Shown: piece by piece, positions 12,727-35,023 of the stretch
How the letters are laid out: every line of letters starts with the position of its first letter
How positions within the stretch are numbered: position 1 is the first letter of the stretch
Assembly (NCBI GenBank): GCA_026874595.1
Contig: CM049314.1
Span: 8,238,729 to 8,302,728, forward strand
Direction of reading: 5' to 3'
DNA length: 64,000 bases
Origin: Sipunculus nudus
Lineage: Eukaryota > Annelida > Sipuncula > Golfingiida > Sipunculidae
Made by a program: the position numbers and the translations under genes
The notes under the pieces: model-generated
Seen by the model: only the letters and a program-made list of their open reading frames with translations
Told to the model about the DNA's origin: nothing
Databases searched by the model: none

Positions 12727-13358
12727 TATAGCTTTCCCTGTAAAGCGTTTGTCCAGACTGCTGGAGGCCTGCTGTCATTGTATATTTCAAGGACACTACA
12801 TTTATCATGTGCACATTGGACTGCACAGTCTAAGTAATCATATTAAAGCATTATGTTGAATAAAACAGCAATAAAATTATTAAGAGATGAAAGTTTAAAT
12901 AGTTGACGTCTCAATTTAAACTCTGCTACAGTTGGATAATTGAATGTTGTGTTTTATGAGAAAGCGCCAAGAAATCTTGGCCTCTTAAGGTGCATGTCCG
13001 AGCCAAGGGCCTCCGTAATCTAACATACGCCTTTGAATATCGCTTTATGATTTATATAAACAGTATCTGAACTAGACTGTTTCATTTTTTATCACTGTTC
13101 CAGTTTTTCTTGATATTTTACATACTTTATAGTGTCCTGGGATCACTTGACATGTTACATATATACTCTGTGAGCTCAGAATGTGCGTCAATACAGTAAT
13201 TGTCAACTACAACTCCATTTGATGAAGATGGAATGTTTTGATCGATTATTTTAAAACAGAAATATAAAGATTTAGCGGCTAATCCTGAACTTTTTCAGTA
13301 CCCAATTATATATAACAAACAGTTTATACGACCATGCCATATATATTGCCACGGCAAA

Positions 13359-13839
13359 CAGATGCGGATAAGGGTGGGGGAGGTGGTCCAGGGGGTACTA
13401 ACCCCCCTCCCAATTTAAATTTCAAATAACTTTTTTAAATTTTAAAAAAATTTACCAACCCCCCCCCCCCTCCCCCTTCCCATCTCCAATTTTTTTGCCA
13501 CCGCAACCTTTTTTATAGGGTTTCAGACCAATTTTTGCGACCTGGACCCCCGCGCGGATCCAGGACAGGAGAGGGGTCCTGGTCGGGTCCGGATTCCTAC
13601 TTTTTCATCCGCCACAACCTTTCTTTTAAGGTTTCAGACATTTTTTTTCGGCCATGACCCCTTTACCGGACCTGCGGACTTTTTTACAGGTTTTGTCTTT
13701 AGACTAGTTATCCAGGGATGGACCCCTCCTTTTCCTAAATGCTGGATCCGCCCCTGGGACCTTTCGTTGCTTTTGTCGATTTTCCTCCACAGTTGGACCC
13801 CTCGCTTTCCTAAATTTTGGATCCACCCCTGGCAAATGT
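13359..13839. mobile_element. Degenerate hAT-like fragments with duplicated terminus
   Basis: Two terminus-like sequences GGATCCGCCCCTG (about 13745) and GGATCCACCCCTG (about 13827) sit about 80 bp apart, each preceded by a similar stretch (TGGACCCCTC followed by TTTCCTAAAT). Upstream, a block containing GGTTTCAGACA-like sequence is tandemly repeated at about 13518 and 13630. CAGATGCGGATAAG at 13359 could be the decayed opposite end. No convincing 8-bp target duplication was found, so the boundaries are tentative. Confidence 0.4.
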
Positions 13840-13944
13840 TTAATCAGCACCAAGATAAAGCTACAAAGCGCTAGTTTGGCTCTCAGATCAAACTCATTGG
13901 TTATACCAAAGCGTCACCTTATGTGTCCGAAGAAGACTAACTGC

Positions 13945-14235
13945 CAGGGGCGTCAATATAGGGGGGATGGGGGGTATATATACCCCCCACTTTTTGGCAA
14001 GGGGGGGATGGTCAATGCAATCATCCCCCCCTTTTTCTGAGAATAATATTATAATATTGCAAATAAAATATATTAATTAGCTAAAGACGTTGGATCTATT
14101 TACTAAATAATGTTAGGCCTATATCTAAACCATGCTTAGATTTAACAAAATAACTTATTTTCTAAAACATTATAATTATTTAAAATATTACGTATTTATA
14201 ATAATTATATATAATTAGAAATTATATATAATTAG

Positions 14236-14305
<70 letters not shown>

Positions 14306-14332
14306 AATATGTCACTCAGACACGCTGAAAAG

Positions 14333-14403
<71 letters not shown>

Positions 14404-14460
14404 ATATGTATATACAAAGTCATCCCCCCCCCCACCCTGGAAGAAAAATTGACGCCACTG
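13945..14460. mobile_element. hAT-type MITE, copy 2 (516 bp)
   Basis: Same family and orientation as the copy at 12277, with near-identical interior. The ends CAGGGGCGTCAA and TTGACGCCACTG are inverted repeats with one mismatch. It is flanked by a perfect 8-bp target duplication CTAACTGC (13937-13944 and 14461-14468). The 66-bp size difference from copy 1 comes mainly from longer TA tracts and one short internal duplication. Confidence 0.93.
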
Positions 14461-14468
14461 CTAACTGC

Positions 14469-15486
14469 AGAAACTTGCCCGAATCATGTGAATGATATTA
14501 CAGTGCCCACAACATTTTGAACTAGTTTGGCCATGCCTTCACCATTCCATAACCCCGAAACACGTTCCTTTTGACTCAATGCACATGCAATTTAACAGTG
14601 ATACATTTTATAAGAAATAACATATCAATTAACGTAATTTTTATGCGTTTATATTCGAGAGGATAACGCAAAATTATGTATGGTAGGCTTAACAGGCTAA
14701 AAGACAGTTTTATATATTTTTAAATCATGTCAAAATTAATTTTCCCTCAAGTTCTCATTTATATAAATGCATCAATTCACCTGGTTGTTCAAATATAATT
14801 GTGCAAGAGTTGCGACAAGATTAACAACCAAACTGTAATACTGTCTTCCTGTAGGCTGTAGCTTCAGTTAGTTAACGCTTAAAACTTCAATTAATCAGGC
14901 CTATTTAACCAGGACTATAGACGAAGGTTTAATTTATATATATATATATTTTCGCTGGTCGCCACACCTAAAACATCTTTTCAACCATACCAACGACATC
15001 TGTTAGCGATAGTTGACACTAACTGTTCGAGTCGGTAATATATCAACAAAATGTCAAAGATATATCGTTTATTGATTTATAAAATCATAAACATTACTGA
15101 GAAATGAATGGTGTCAACAAATCTAATCTTCAAAGGTCAGGTGAACTTCCAGTCATCTGGAGTTCCTGGAAACTGGTTCCTTTAACCAAAATCCGTAAAG
15201 CAGGGTCCCAACACCGGTAAAGCTAACGACCGATATGTAGCGACAAGATTGCTCCCGAACGCCGCGAGGGCCGTGTGCAGCCTAGCCGTGTAGCAGAGAT
15301 GTTGAGGGTACGGCATGAGCGGATATGGTTTATGGCGGCCACGTTAATATGAGTACATAAGGCTATACCTGATAATGAAAAAGGCGCAAAATGTGAAAGG
15401 GAGCTCAACCGGAACAGAGGAGTGTCAACTGAAAGGTTGTGAGACTGAATAGAACTTTTATTTAGGCGCACACAGTGTGGCGGTGC
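14469..15486. other. DTYMK upstream region
   Basis: AT-rich up to about 15100, then GC content rises towards the DTYMK start, as in many animal housekeeping promoters. No TATA box or certain transcription start can be named. Open frames on the minus strand here (15223-15650) are shadows. Confidence 0.4.
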
Positions 15487-15543
15487 ATGCTTGCGCTTAG
15501 AGTTTGTAAGGGACTCGGAGGTGTGGTTAGGAGAGCGGGCACC
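15487..15543 (+). CDS. Possible upstream-initiated N-terminal extension of DTYMK (mitochondrial leader)
   Basis: An in-frame ATG at 15487 precedes the main DTYMK ATG by 19 codons without a stop, giving [19 protein letters not shown]. The leader has four basic and no acidic residues and ends with an RR pair, the makeup of a mitochondrial presequence. Its start context is poor (T at -3, C at +4), while the next ATG (GCACCATGG) is near-optimal, so leaky scanning could yield two isoforms. This is inference: the extension is real only if transcription begins upstream of 15487. Confidence 0.45.
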
Positions 15544-25705
<10,162 letters not shown>

Positions 25706-25757
25706 GATGCATCATTGAAATAATATTTCGATATAAAAAATAATTTTTTATTACAAT

Positions 25758-25763
25758 AATAAA
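25758..25763 (+). terminator. DTYMK poly(A) signal AATAAA
   Basis: Canonical hexamer 53 bases after the stop codon, followed by a T-rich stretch. A very short 3' UTR is implied. Confidence 0.75.
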
Positions 25764-26518
25764 TTTATATAAATATCAGTGTGGGTTTTCTTTTTATCAG
25801 ATATTACAAATATAATGTGTCTTTGCAGCTGTAGCATTTTTTATCTGTTCACAAAGTCATGCAGCCATATAACAAGGAAATTCTACAACACTGTTTTGTG
25901 TGTGAGAGAAATTGTTTTCTTGGCCATTGTATTACATCTGCAAAGTTGACAGAACTTCTAGACTTAGCTTGAAGTACCTTCAGGATGACTTCCGAGAGGC
26001 TCCCGACGCATTAATTATGCTTTAATTTTCATATATGTTAATATATATCTTTGAAACTTTCTGGTATGAAAAAGGGTGTCTATATCTTCCGTTTTAACAC
26101 AAAAACTTGTCGATTTGTTCGTTATTTTTAAAATTATACTAAAAAATAAAACGGCTTCCGACTTCCGAAGGCTTCCGACTTCCGAGTTTTATTTATTGCC
26201 CCGGAGATCCGCCAGTGAGTGCTTCCCACTGATTCCCACTCGCCACAACAGATGCCGCCACATACATGTCTTAATTCCCCGCTCTGATATGCGATATCGT
26301 TTACGAGTCTAATCGATTGGAACTGTCACTAAAATATGTATTGCTTCTAACTTGAATGTATAAATTTTTTTTCCGATATTAACGATATTAAATAAAATGA
26401 TGATAATATATTGATATTTAATTGATATTTTTTTTAATACGATATTGATATATATAAATATATATATATTTATATTTATATATTATATAAACTGTTAAAA
26501 TAAAAAAACTATATTATT

Positions 26519-26863
26519 AAGGCCAAAAAAAATTAAAGGTATGGTTCTCAGGCACCGCCCGCATCAATTTTAAACCCCCGCATCAAAAATTTTTATTTTG
26601 ATTTTCAATGAAAACTTTCCAATTTTGAGCTGCTGCCGCTCCGACATTTCTTTCAAGAAGATACAACCATGCATACAATTTCCTTTGTTTTGTAGTGCTT
26701 TTACTTATTTAGCAAAATAAAACTGTTATTTTCATGCTTTTCCCTTATCATTTGACATTTTAATCGAAACATACAAAAAAATTTAAAATAAAAAAAGCGC
26801 CCGCCCGCATTGATTTATGAAAAAAAGTGCCTGAGAACCATACCTTTTTTTATTTTGGCCTAA
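26519..26863. mobile_element. Foldback/TIR MITE nested in the 3.8-kb element
   Basis: The left end GGCCAAAAAAAATTAAAGG and the complement of the right end, GGCCAAAATAAAAAAAGG, both run on into GTATGGTTCTCAGGCAC. They give inverted arms of about 45-50 bp (26521-26570 and 26806-26862). Left flank TTAA and right flank TAAG leave the target duplication ambiguous. The interior is AT-rich and non-coding, with CCCGCATC repeated internally. Confidence 0.6.
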
Positions 26864-27025
26864 GTATTATTATTTATGTTTATTTATTTATTTTTTCCCG
26901 TAATAAATGTCAAACCTTTGCCAGACATTGATATAGCTGTGTGAAAGTTACATCAATGTCTATTGCCCGGTCAGTGCCACGTTGAGGCAGTTGACAGAAT
27001 GACCTTTTTTCTTTTTTTTTTCTTA

Positions 27026-27203
27026 TCTCTACCACTACGAGCTCTACTAAATGCAACTAATTACATAAAAAACGGAAAGGTCAAAATTCCCCTCGAATTT
27101 TATTTTTTTTTAAACAATCTCTACCACTACGAGCTCTACTAAATGCAACTAACTACGTAACAACGGAAAGGTCGAAATTCCCCTCGAAATTTTTTTTAAA
27201 AAC
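27026..27203. repeat. Direct duplication of about 90 bp
   Basis: The stretch from TCTCTACCACTACGAGCTC to TTCCCCTCGAA occurs twice in tandem (about 27026-27110 and 27117-27203) with a few differences. A partial third start, TCTCTACCACTACTTAAG, follows at about 27386. Confidence 0.85.
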
Positions 27204-27563
27204 AAATTTAGCAGTGTCTATAAATCGAATAACCCCACCGATTTTATATATCCTTTTCCTTTTAAAATCATCAGCTTAATTAATTTTTTTTATTTTTTGT
27301 AATATTATTTTAAGATACTGAAATTTCTAGAAACCCCTCCCCTATCTCGAAAGTGATATAAATTCTACTTCTGTATACAACTACTCTCTACCACTACTTA
27401 AGACAGGAAAACTTTTACTACTATAAAACCAAAGAAGCAAAAGCGTAGCCAAACCAAATAAAAATTTATTATTCCTTATTCGAAGTCCGTCATGAGGGTT
27501 TCACCAAGAAGGTTCATTTGCCTTTCTATTTTTAACTGAAAAGTTGTTTCTAATGTCGGCAAT

Positions 27564-28680
27564 TTATTTATTTAGTTTTAGCGAGAGTCGATTTCTTTTT
27601 TTTTTTTTTTTGTTTTTGTTGGTGTTATCTTCGGGGATTACTTTACGAATTTCGCTTAGCGGGCGATTACATTCGTTAGAGGTCTCACAATTTTCCTGGG
27701 TTATTTTATTTGTGGTCTGTTTTGGTGTGGAGGATGCACTCATTTCAAAAGATTGTGTATCGATAATGCTTTCCGGCATCCCTACTGGACTACAATTAGG
27801 AGTTGGAAGCGAGGATGAACTGTCGTCTTTACTTTTTTCTTTACTGTTACTATTACCCTCGCCAAAATCAAGTCTAATTCTCACTCGTTTCCGTTCTGAA
27901 TTTTTCAAAATTGATTTCGGTGTTTTTAAACTGTAACATTATATGTTCTATCTCTAGGCGAGGTTATCATGGAAACATCGGTATCGGGAGCAGCTTCAAA
28001 TTCGTACACGAAATCTGATTTTCTCGGCTGTTTTCTACCAATTTTTTCTAGCCACCCTTTTCTTACTACGCCGACACATTAGTGAAACATTTAGTTTGCG
28101 TTTTTGATCGATTACATCCATACATATAAATTTCCTGGCTGTAAGAATATGGTAGCAAATATTTGTTGCTGCGCACTGACATTTTTCTTTTGGGAACAGA
28201 GTTACGACATATTTATTGTCATTGTTGCCCTGCACAATGAATGTACCAAATTTCGCAACTAATTCTATTTTTCCGTTATTTATTATATCTTGTGCCCTTT
28301 CAATTTATGTCAGATTCTTTCTAACGAATTCCAATTTTATGTTCTTCTCTTTTGTCTCCGCATCAGCATGCAACAAATATGATTGAAGTGACGGGGGATC
28401 AGACATGAACTAGTTTATATTGTTTTTTACCTTTTGAACTATTAGTCGCGGGGCACAAGTATCCTTGGGGAATGGTTGATCCTCAGGGTTTTCTAATAAA
28501 TGCATATATTCTGACTTTAAATGATAGGAACCTAAATTACAATAACCCCGCAAAATCTACTTTGTATTCTGACCATTTCGCGTAATCATCGTGTTTTTGA
28601 ACAAACCTTTTTAAGTCGTTTTTAATGGGTTCCAACAATGCAAAATTGTAACATTTGGAAGAACGGTGGCAATATAGCAT
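27564..28680 (-). pseudogene. SWIM-type zinc-finger transposase-like pseudogene, frameshifted
   Basis: Read downward on the minus strand it has several conceptual pieces: 28680-28537 (47 codons, MLYCHRSSKCYNFALLEPIK onward); a piece across 28420-28036 containing FGTFIVQGNNDNKY and the SWIM signature CQCAATNICYH (C-x-C-x5-C-x-H); a piece GRKQPRKSDFVYEFEAAPD at about 28040-27940; and 27908-27564, a Ser/Lys-rich tail starting KNSERKRVRIRLDFGEG and ending in a KKKKKR run. The pieces lie in different frames with stops between them, so the gene is dead or contains unrecognised introns. SWIM fingers near the C-terminus are typical of MULE-type transposases; the catalytic DDE part was not found upstream (28700-29880). 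Confidence 0.55.
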
Positions 28681-28805
28681 TTTAGATTGCCCTACTTTAA
28701 TATTATTCCATATATGTATTAATTTTTCTTCTATTAACTTTAATAAAATTGTGTGATATATTACATAATGTGAAATTAATTAGGTAACAGAGGGGCAATG
28801 CCAAT

Positions 28806-29015
28806 TGAGAGAGAGAGTTAGAGAGTGAGAGGAAGGAAAGAAAGAGAGAGATAGAGAGAAAAAGAGAGGAGAAAGTGTGATGGTAGGAGATTTAGGTATA
28901 CATATTTATACTGTATGTGTGTGTGGGAGAGAGAGGGAGGGGGGAAGAGAAGGAGAATGAGAGATGATAGGACATAAAGGGAAGCGTATTAAGATTGTGT
29001 GTCGAGAGAGGGAGA
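28806..29015 (+). repeat. GA-rich simple sequence
   Basis: Imperfect GAGA runs, interrupted near 28880-28925 and 28955-28995. Low-complexity purine strand. Confidence 0.85.
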
Positions 29016-30013
29016 GAGAGAGTTTACACTATTTATATAACTACAGAAAGCAAGAAAGTGAAAATGCTCATATTTATAAACTAAGGGGTTTCGTTAGTGG
29101 GCCGTACGATCAAAGGATAATAGGATTACAGTACTTCAAATAGCTACAAAGGATTAATTACCCTGCCGAGGTCTATTGGTCGTCAGTGTCCGTACATAAA
29201 CAATATTACTACATAAATGAATTTGTTTGCCTTCAACGGTGCGCAACGGAAATTAATGAGTTTAATTAGTTTATGATTTAAATAGGCAATTTGGTCCTGT
29301 CTCTGGATGAACTGCACCGTTAATGAGGTTTGCCCGTACTAACTGTGTACACACCAGCACCTGCCTGAAAGCCCAGGCGCGCCGGGAAGAGAATCCATAA
29401 TTTAGTAATCAATTAACTTTGATGGGGGTATCCTCGAGCTGCCCTTTTTTACATTTATATTTTAAACCGGTTAAATTCTGGTCTTAGTGCGGAATAAGTA
29501 AACCACAAGTTTGAGATAGTTATCATATGTTTTATAATTTCGATATTTGAATATTATGTCAACCACATATTTGACATACTGTTTTATATGTTTTATAATT
29601 TATATATTTCTTGAAGGCATACCCTTTATATCATTTAAAAATTAAGAATAGTTGAGGTTACGAGAATTTCTATATATAATATATCAAATTAAACTAATTT
29701 ATATATGATCACATATTTTACTAATAAATTTATACTAAAAGAAAATATTCAGTGTAATATGCAAGAAAATATAATTAGTTATAAACATATTACAATCTTT
29801 TAAAAAATAGAAAATTGGTTAAGAAAATATATGATTATGAAGAGTATGATATATGTATTAAACCGTTTTTTAAACAATATACGCATTTAAGTGACAGTTC
29901 CAATCAATTAGACTCGTAAACGATATAACATATCAGAGCGGGGAAGTCGTCCATGTGTGTGGCGGCATCTGTTGTGGCGAGTGGGAAGCACTCATTGGCG
30001 GATCTCCGGGCAA

Positions 30014-33000
30014 GATGGCGGTCTCCGGACGATCTCCGGGTGGTCTCCGGGTGAGGTTTTCGTGGATAACTGAATAAATACTTTGTGCACTTGCAAATCA
30101 AGTATCATATTCGATGCGGATGTCATTTAGAAGTGTCAAGGGGAACATTTAATACGAGTTGTTGCCTTATTATTTGAGATATCGCGATCTCCGGGTACTA
30201 TTTTGATCTCCGGCCGGAGATCTCCGGGTTTTAGATACACCCGTCTGCATGCTTCTTGACCTTTAACCTGATGGGCGGATTATACGTGGTTCAAATCGTT
30301 CTTGAGCAGCTTTTCCCCTCTCCTTGTCACCTTGGTATTGATTGAGCGGGATCATCACGTGATTAGTATTATTCGAACTTAATACTTGTAAGAGAGTTCG
30401 TTGTCTAGGATAATATGACTGGGAAAAAAGTTTTCTTGTATTATTATGTATAGACTATATAGGAAATTCCTTTATCACAAAAGTTTGGTTTTCTTCCTAT
30501 AATCATACCAGAAACAATTATAGTTTTCAATCAGGTGTATTTTTTTTAAAGTTTTTAAATTAATTTTTAACAATTATTAAAATTGTTCATTTCTTAGAAA
30601 GTATATGTCAGATATAATTTAAAATGTCCCTGTTTTTTTTTTATTACATGCATATATATATATAGCGTTTATATATAGAGTTTATAGCGTTTATTTTTAC
30701 ATGCTAAATCGTCAAGTATTTATTTTAAAATTGGTCTTTTTCCAAATGATAACGATTTCAAATCGCTTCGACTCATCTTACTAAAAAATCTAAAGGATTG
30801 ATTTAAAATTCACACTGTAAGTAACATTTATACTTAATTTTAAACCATATATGACATTTGTTTTTCGAGGTATATACAGTTTAAATTTGAAAACAACAAA
30901 TTGATTTTAAAATGTTTTATTTAAGAGGCCCCTTTTTAACAAATATTCTGTCTTCAGTGGTTATAAGAAGAACAAACACCAAACTTTCAGTTTATAATAA
31001 TTTCGAACTCTTTTCTGTACAATTTATTTATATTATTGACTATTATACATGAACCGGTCAAATACCTCCCCCCCCCCCCCCCCCCCACCTTCTTTTGCGT
31101 CAACATCATGCGTATCGGGTCCGGAATCGTTAAGACTCGCCGGATTAAACTTTGGAGTGTGGTACGTAAGTGCAGATAATATATTTATCTAAGCTGAGGG
31201 AAATGTGCGTCATGTCTCACCGACACAATTTCACCAAAGGTCAGTTCTGCCCGCCAGAACACAGATGACTCCAGTGAGTAATCTGAAGTCACATAGAATT
31301 GTAACTAGAAGAATCATAACAATTGTAGATTCCTTTAAAACAATCATATAACATCTTTCGAAAACTGGGTAATGCCTGGGGTGCAAGACAGCGAAGGTAC
31401 CAATGGGGTACCGTTGGGTTTTAGACCCCCCCCCCCCGTTTATATTTTAAATGATGGGCCCATTTGAACAAATCCATGACACTTTCAGCTTGTAAGTATA
31501 ACATAGTATATCATTTGCGAATCCTGAAAAAATAAGGAGTAAGGGATGCAGAAGTTCTTGGCCGATTTTATATGTTTTTTAACTAGGCTGCTGGACTACC
31601 GTGAAAATCAATAACGATATGCTGAATAATGAAGTGAATGCAATTATGAAAGTTATTTCCCCTCGGGTCCGCAGTAGGCCTATATACTTGAATGATAATA
31701 AAGTTTTACCCTCCTAAAAAAGGGGTGGGGTACGGACCCCTGGACTTCCTTTTGATTCGCTTTTTGTGGGCCCCTATACATATCTTATTAAACATTTTAC
31801 AACTGGAACCAAATACGATCACAAGGATTTTCGTTTTGTATTTAAATAGTGATGTGACGCCGATGTTGTTTCATGCACAGACCACAGATGTCGCCACTTT
31901 CTGATGTGGTGTTCGGAAAAGGCACATGAGAAGTTTTTGACGTGTTCACTTTTCTGCTATACCGTTCAGGGCAGTCGGATTTAATATGTGGGACAATATG
32001 TGGCTTTTTATTCCTTAAGATCCCTGCAGGAACAGGGTAAAGCGCAGTGTGGAAATTATTATTGGCTGCTCACCTGAATGTTCAAACTTGTCATTTGTTT
32101 TTTTTTTTTCACCAGTTGCACAGCATTGTAAGCTTACAAAATTTCTACTATCTGTAATTATACCAATGGTGCATTTGCTCATTTACACACGAATATAAGC
32201 TAGTTGGTACTAGTTAGCTTTATATTTGTGTAGTTTGAGCAGTGTAATAACGTACATTAACTGTGTATAGAATTGATGGTTTACTGAATACCAACATTTT
32301 TCCCCCAATTCTGAAATAGATATATGTTGATATTGATTACATTCTAACTTTTATCAAACATTATATGCTCTTAATATTTATCAATGATTCTGCAGCGTAA
32401 GCATTGAGCTGTTCCATTCAGGGGAAATGTACAGGGTTACGAATGCACAGTGGTACAATTCCAACACACACACACTCACACACACATATATATGTATATA
32501 TATAAAGGTATAAACGCTAGCTTAACTATGGGGTGTTCATTGAAAAGGCGGTTAGATTTACACACATGCAAGCTGAAATATAAGAATTTTTAAACTTATA
32601 GTTATAGGCAGGCGCAGCCGAAGCTTAAAATTTAGCATGTGTTTTTTATGGACTGTATTGTACTAATATCTACCCAACAATCCACAATTTGTGTGTACGG
32701 CTAACAATTAGCTCCTCTTAGAATTTAAATCTACAGAATGTTGCTCACACACACCCACACACACCCTCCCTCGCACACACACGCATGCACACACCCACAC
32801 CCATACGCGGAAGCTCACTTGCGCGTTAGTTGTGGGGACTGGGTTAAAGCTAGATTTTGTTATTTGAAGAAAATGATACGGTATTTCCGAAAAATGTTCT
32901 ATATTCTAATACTTTGAACGAGATTGATATATACATATAACAGTCCTATTAAACACCTCGGGCTCTCAAATGTGAAACCGGCCATGACCACTTGAACATT

Positions 33001-34720
33001 CCACAGTACGTGTTTCTTGAAAAAGGAAACATTTTCATCCCATTTCTAAAACCAAACTTAATGCTCACAGACAATTGACTCTTCTCCAGAATTTTCGCGT
33101 TCCTATTATAATATCTGATACGATGCGGCTAAACGTCGGCTACTCCATCAAAGAACCCATTTTGAAAGACGAGGAATACAGGCTGCATGTATTTCCGTTA
33201 CTTGTCGTAATTGTCATAAAAAATGAGATTGGGCACATGTTGATTAAAAAATAAATTCCATAATACACATTAACAAGGAACCCTGGGCCACGGCGCTCAG
33301 CTGAAGTTTGAAATATTTGCAAATGCAAAATATGCAAAATATTCTATTGTAATGTTTTTCATATATATAAGCATATGAGAAGCCAAAGGAAAGGGGCCCT
33401 CCTACTTGGTTATAGTAAAGTTCCAAATATATGATTGCTAATACTCTGACAAGACTGTCATGAAGAAAAACAGTAAAAGTTTTGAGATACTGTGATGCAT
33501 ATAAAAAATGTACAGATGGACAAACAAGTGGACAGAATGGACTAATACCTTCATTTCACTTTCAAGGGAATAATGCATTTAAGTTTATATTAAAGATAAT
33601 TTTTTAGCATATCCACTTTTTCCATTTATAGATTTTATCAGATTAATTTTTTTTAGTGACAAGTTTTATAAATTTGTAATAAAAACAAGGGACCTATGGG
33701 TCACGACGCTCAGCTGTTATATATGATAAAAAAATATTATTTAGAAATGAGGCACATGCTGGTTGTGTGTGGTAATAAATATAAGCTGTATTATGAGTTG
33801 TTGTTGTTTAGCTTATGTATGATTTTGATAGTACCTTTGGAGACAGGGAAGAGGATTGATTTCATTTATTTCATTAACAAATGAGTACTATTGTCACACA
33901 GATTTTGACTTGGCCATATAACTTATAAACAGAATATATAATATAAGGGTTTAACTATTAATTAAAAAAATTACAAATATTGTCCCAAATATAATTTTTA
34001 ATCAAAATAATAAGAGAATCATATGATTTTTTAAAATGAATGCATTCATGAATACATTTTGAAAGTATTTGCACTGGTATTCATATACTTTCATTTTTAA
34101 CTGAATTCCCATTCTTTATGCAAGAAATTTTATAATGGAGTACATAATCATATTCGTATTTAAATACAATTACAAAGTATTCGCACCATGTCTGGTGTTT
34201 ATTCAGTTTTCACCAAACAATGATGTTGAGAATCCAGAATATACAAAATTCACACATTTAAATAATGACCATAAGTACCTGGTTTTGTGGTTTTTATTTA
34301 TATTAAAAAATAACTGTAATAAATTCATTTTGGACTAATTTCACATCAATGTACACACTAGACACAGTAGGAATCTAGATTAATATTATCAACTGCATCT
34401 TTGTCTATCATTAATTTCCTTCATATGATCCCTAATGATTAGTAATGAATGATATGATTTACTTCTTTATCATTAAAATTGAACTTAAAAATACCATAGG
34501 TGACTGCATGGTGTTATTTGGAATATGTGACATTCTATCCATCGATACAAGATTCTTATATCATCAGTAACTGCAAGTTAATTTCCTGTTATTATAAACT
34601 AACAAATTCCTTTTCTATTTTTCTTTAATTTTTTATTAAAAAACAATAAAAAATTATTAATTTATTGTTTATTGTTATGTAGTTGGTTAAAACTACTAGA
34701 TGAGTTGGGTTGGACACCTG
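30014..34720. other. Intergenic, no gene supported
   Basis: AT-rich DNA with simple repeats: a C run at 31068-31086, CA/TA tracts at about 32462-32505, and CA-rich DNA at about 32740-32805. Two copies of a phrase AACAAGG(A/G)ACC..GGG(C/T)CACG(A/G)CGCTCAGCTG occur at about 33269 and 33688, ends of another dispersed repeat. Short open frames (31692-31904, 33140-33426, 33696-33884, 34135-34338) have no recognisable content. Confidence 0.45.
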
Positions 34721-35023
34721 GATCAACTGTGGCTGGCCATAAGCTGCCAGGATTCCCTTTGTATGCCTCGCCTCAAGCATGCATAATTTGCTGAAAGATT
34801 AAATAATGTTACATCCCTGACAAAAAATCTCTAGCTTCAGCAATCCCCTTATTAAGGGAGAAAATATATTTCTTGATTTTTTACAAAGTGCATTATGTTT
34901 GGTCCCATAACTTATAACAATTACGCAATACTGACATCATTCTGGCATGTGCATAGAGAATGAAAAATATGTATATTATTTATGATTAAAGTCAGATCAG
35001 TGGTTTTGATATTAGGCAGTCTT

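Larger units (their letters stand above)
26193..30013 (-). mobile_element. 3.8-kb inverted-repeat-bounded transposon remnant, MULE-like
   Basis: About 130 bp at 26196-26330 and 29884-30010 are inverted copies, roughly 90% alike: CCGGAGATCCGCCA(A/G)TGAG, the CACTCGCCACAACAGATGCC block and GATTGGAACTGTCACT all occur in both. The left arm has a 10-bp internal duplication. Outside the arms are short arrays of TTCCGA (about 25988-26187, left) and TCTCCGG (30003-30230, right), so the true ends may lie farther out. The interior holds a SWIM-zinc-finger pseudogene on the minus strand and a nested MITE. SWIM fingers plus long terminal inverted repeats suggest a Mutator-like element. I found no target duplication or DDE core. 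Confidence 0.55.

Noticed and set aside
13359-13844. Complete hAT element bounded by CAGATGCGGAT and GGATCCACCCCTG
   Set aside because: No matching 8-bp target duplication could be aligned, so only degenerate fragments are claimed.
26072-30234. GGGTGT at both outer edges as true transposon termini
   Set aside because: The similarity is limited to a few bases and the flanks (TATGAAAAA versus GTCTGCATG) do not form a target duplication.
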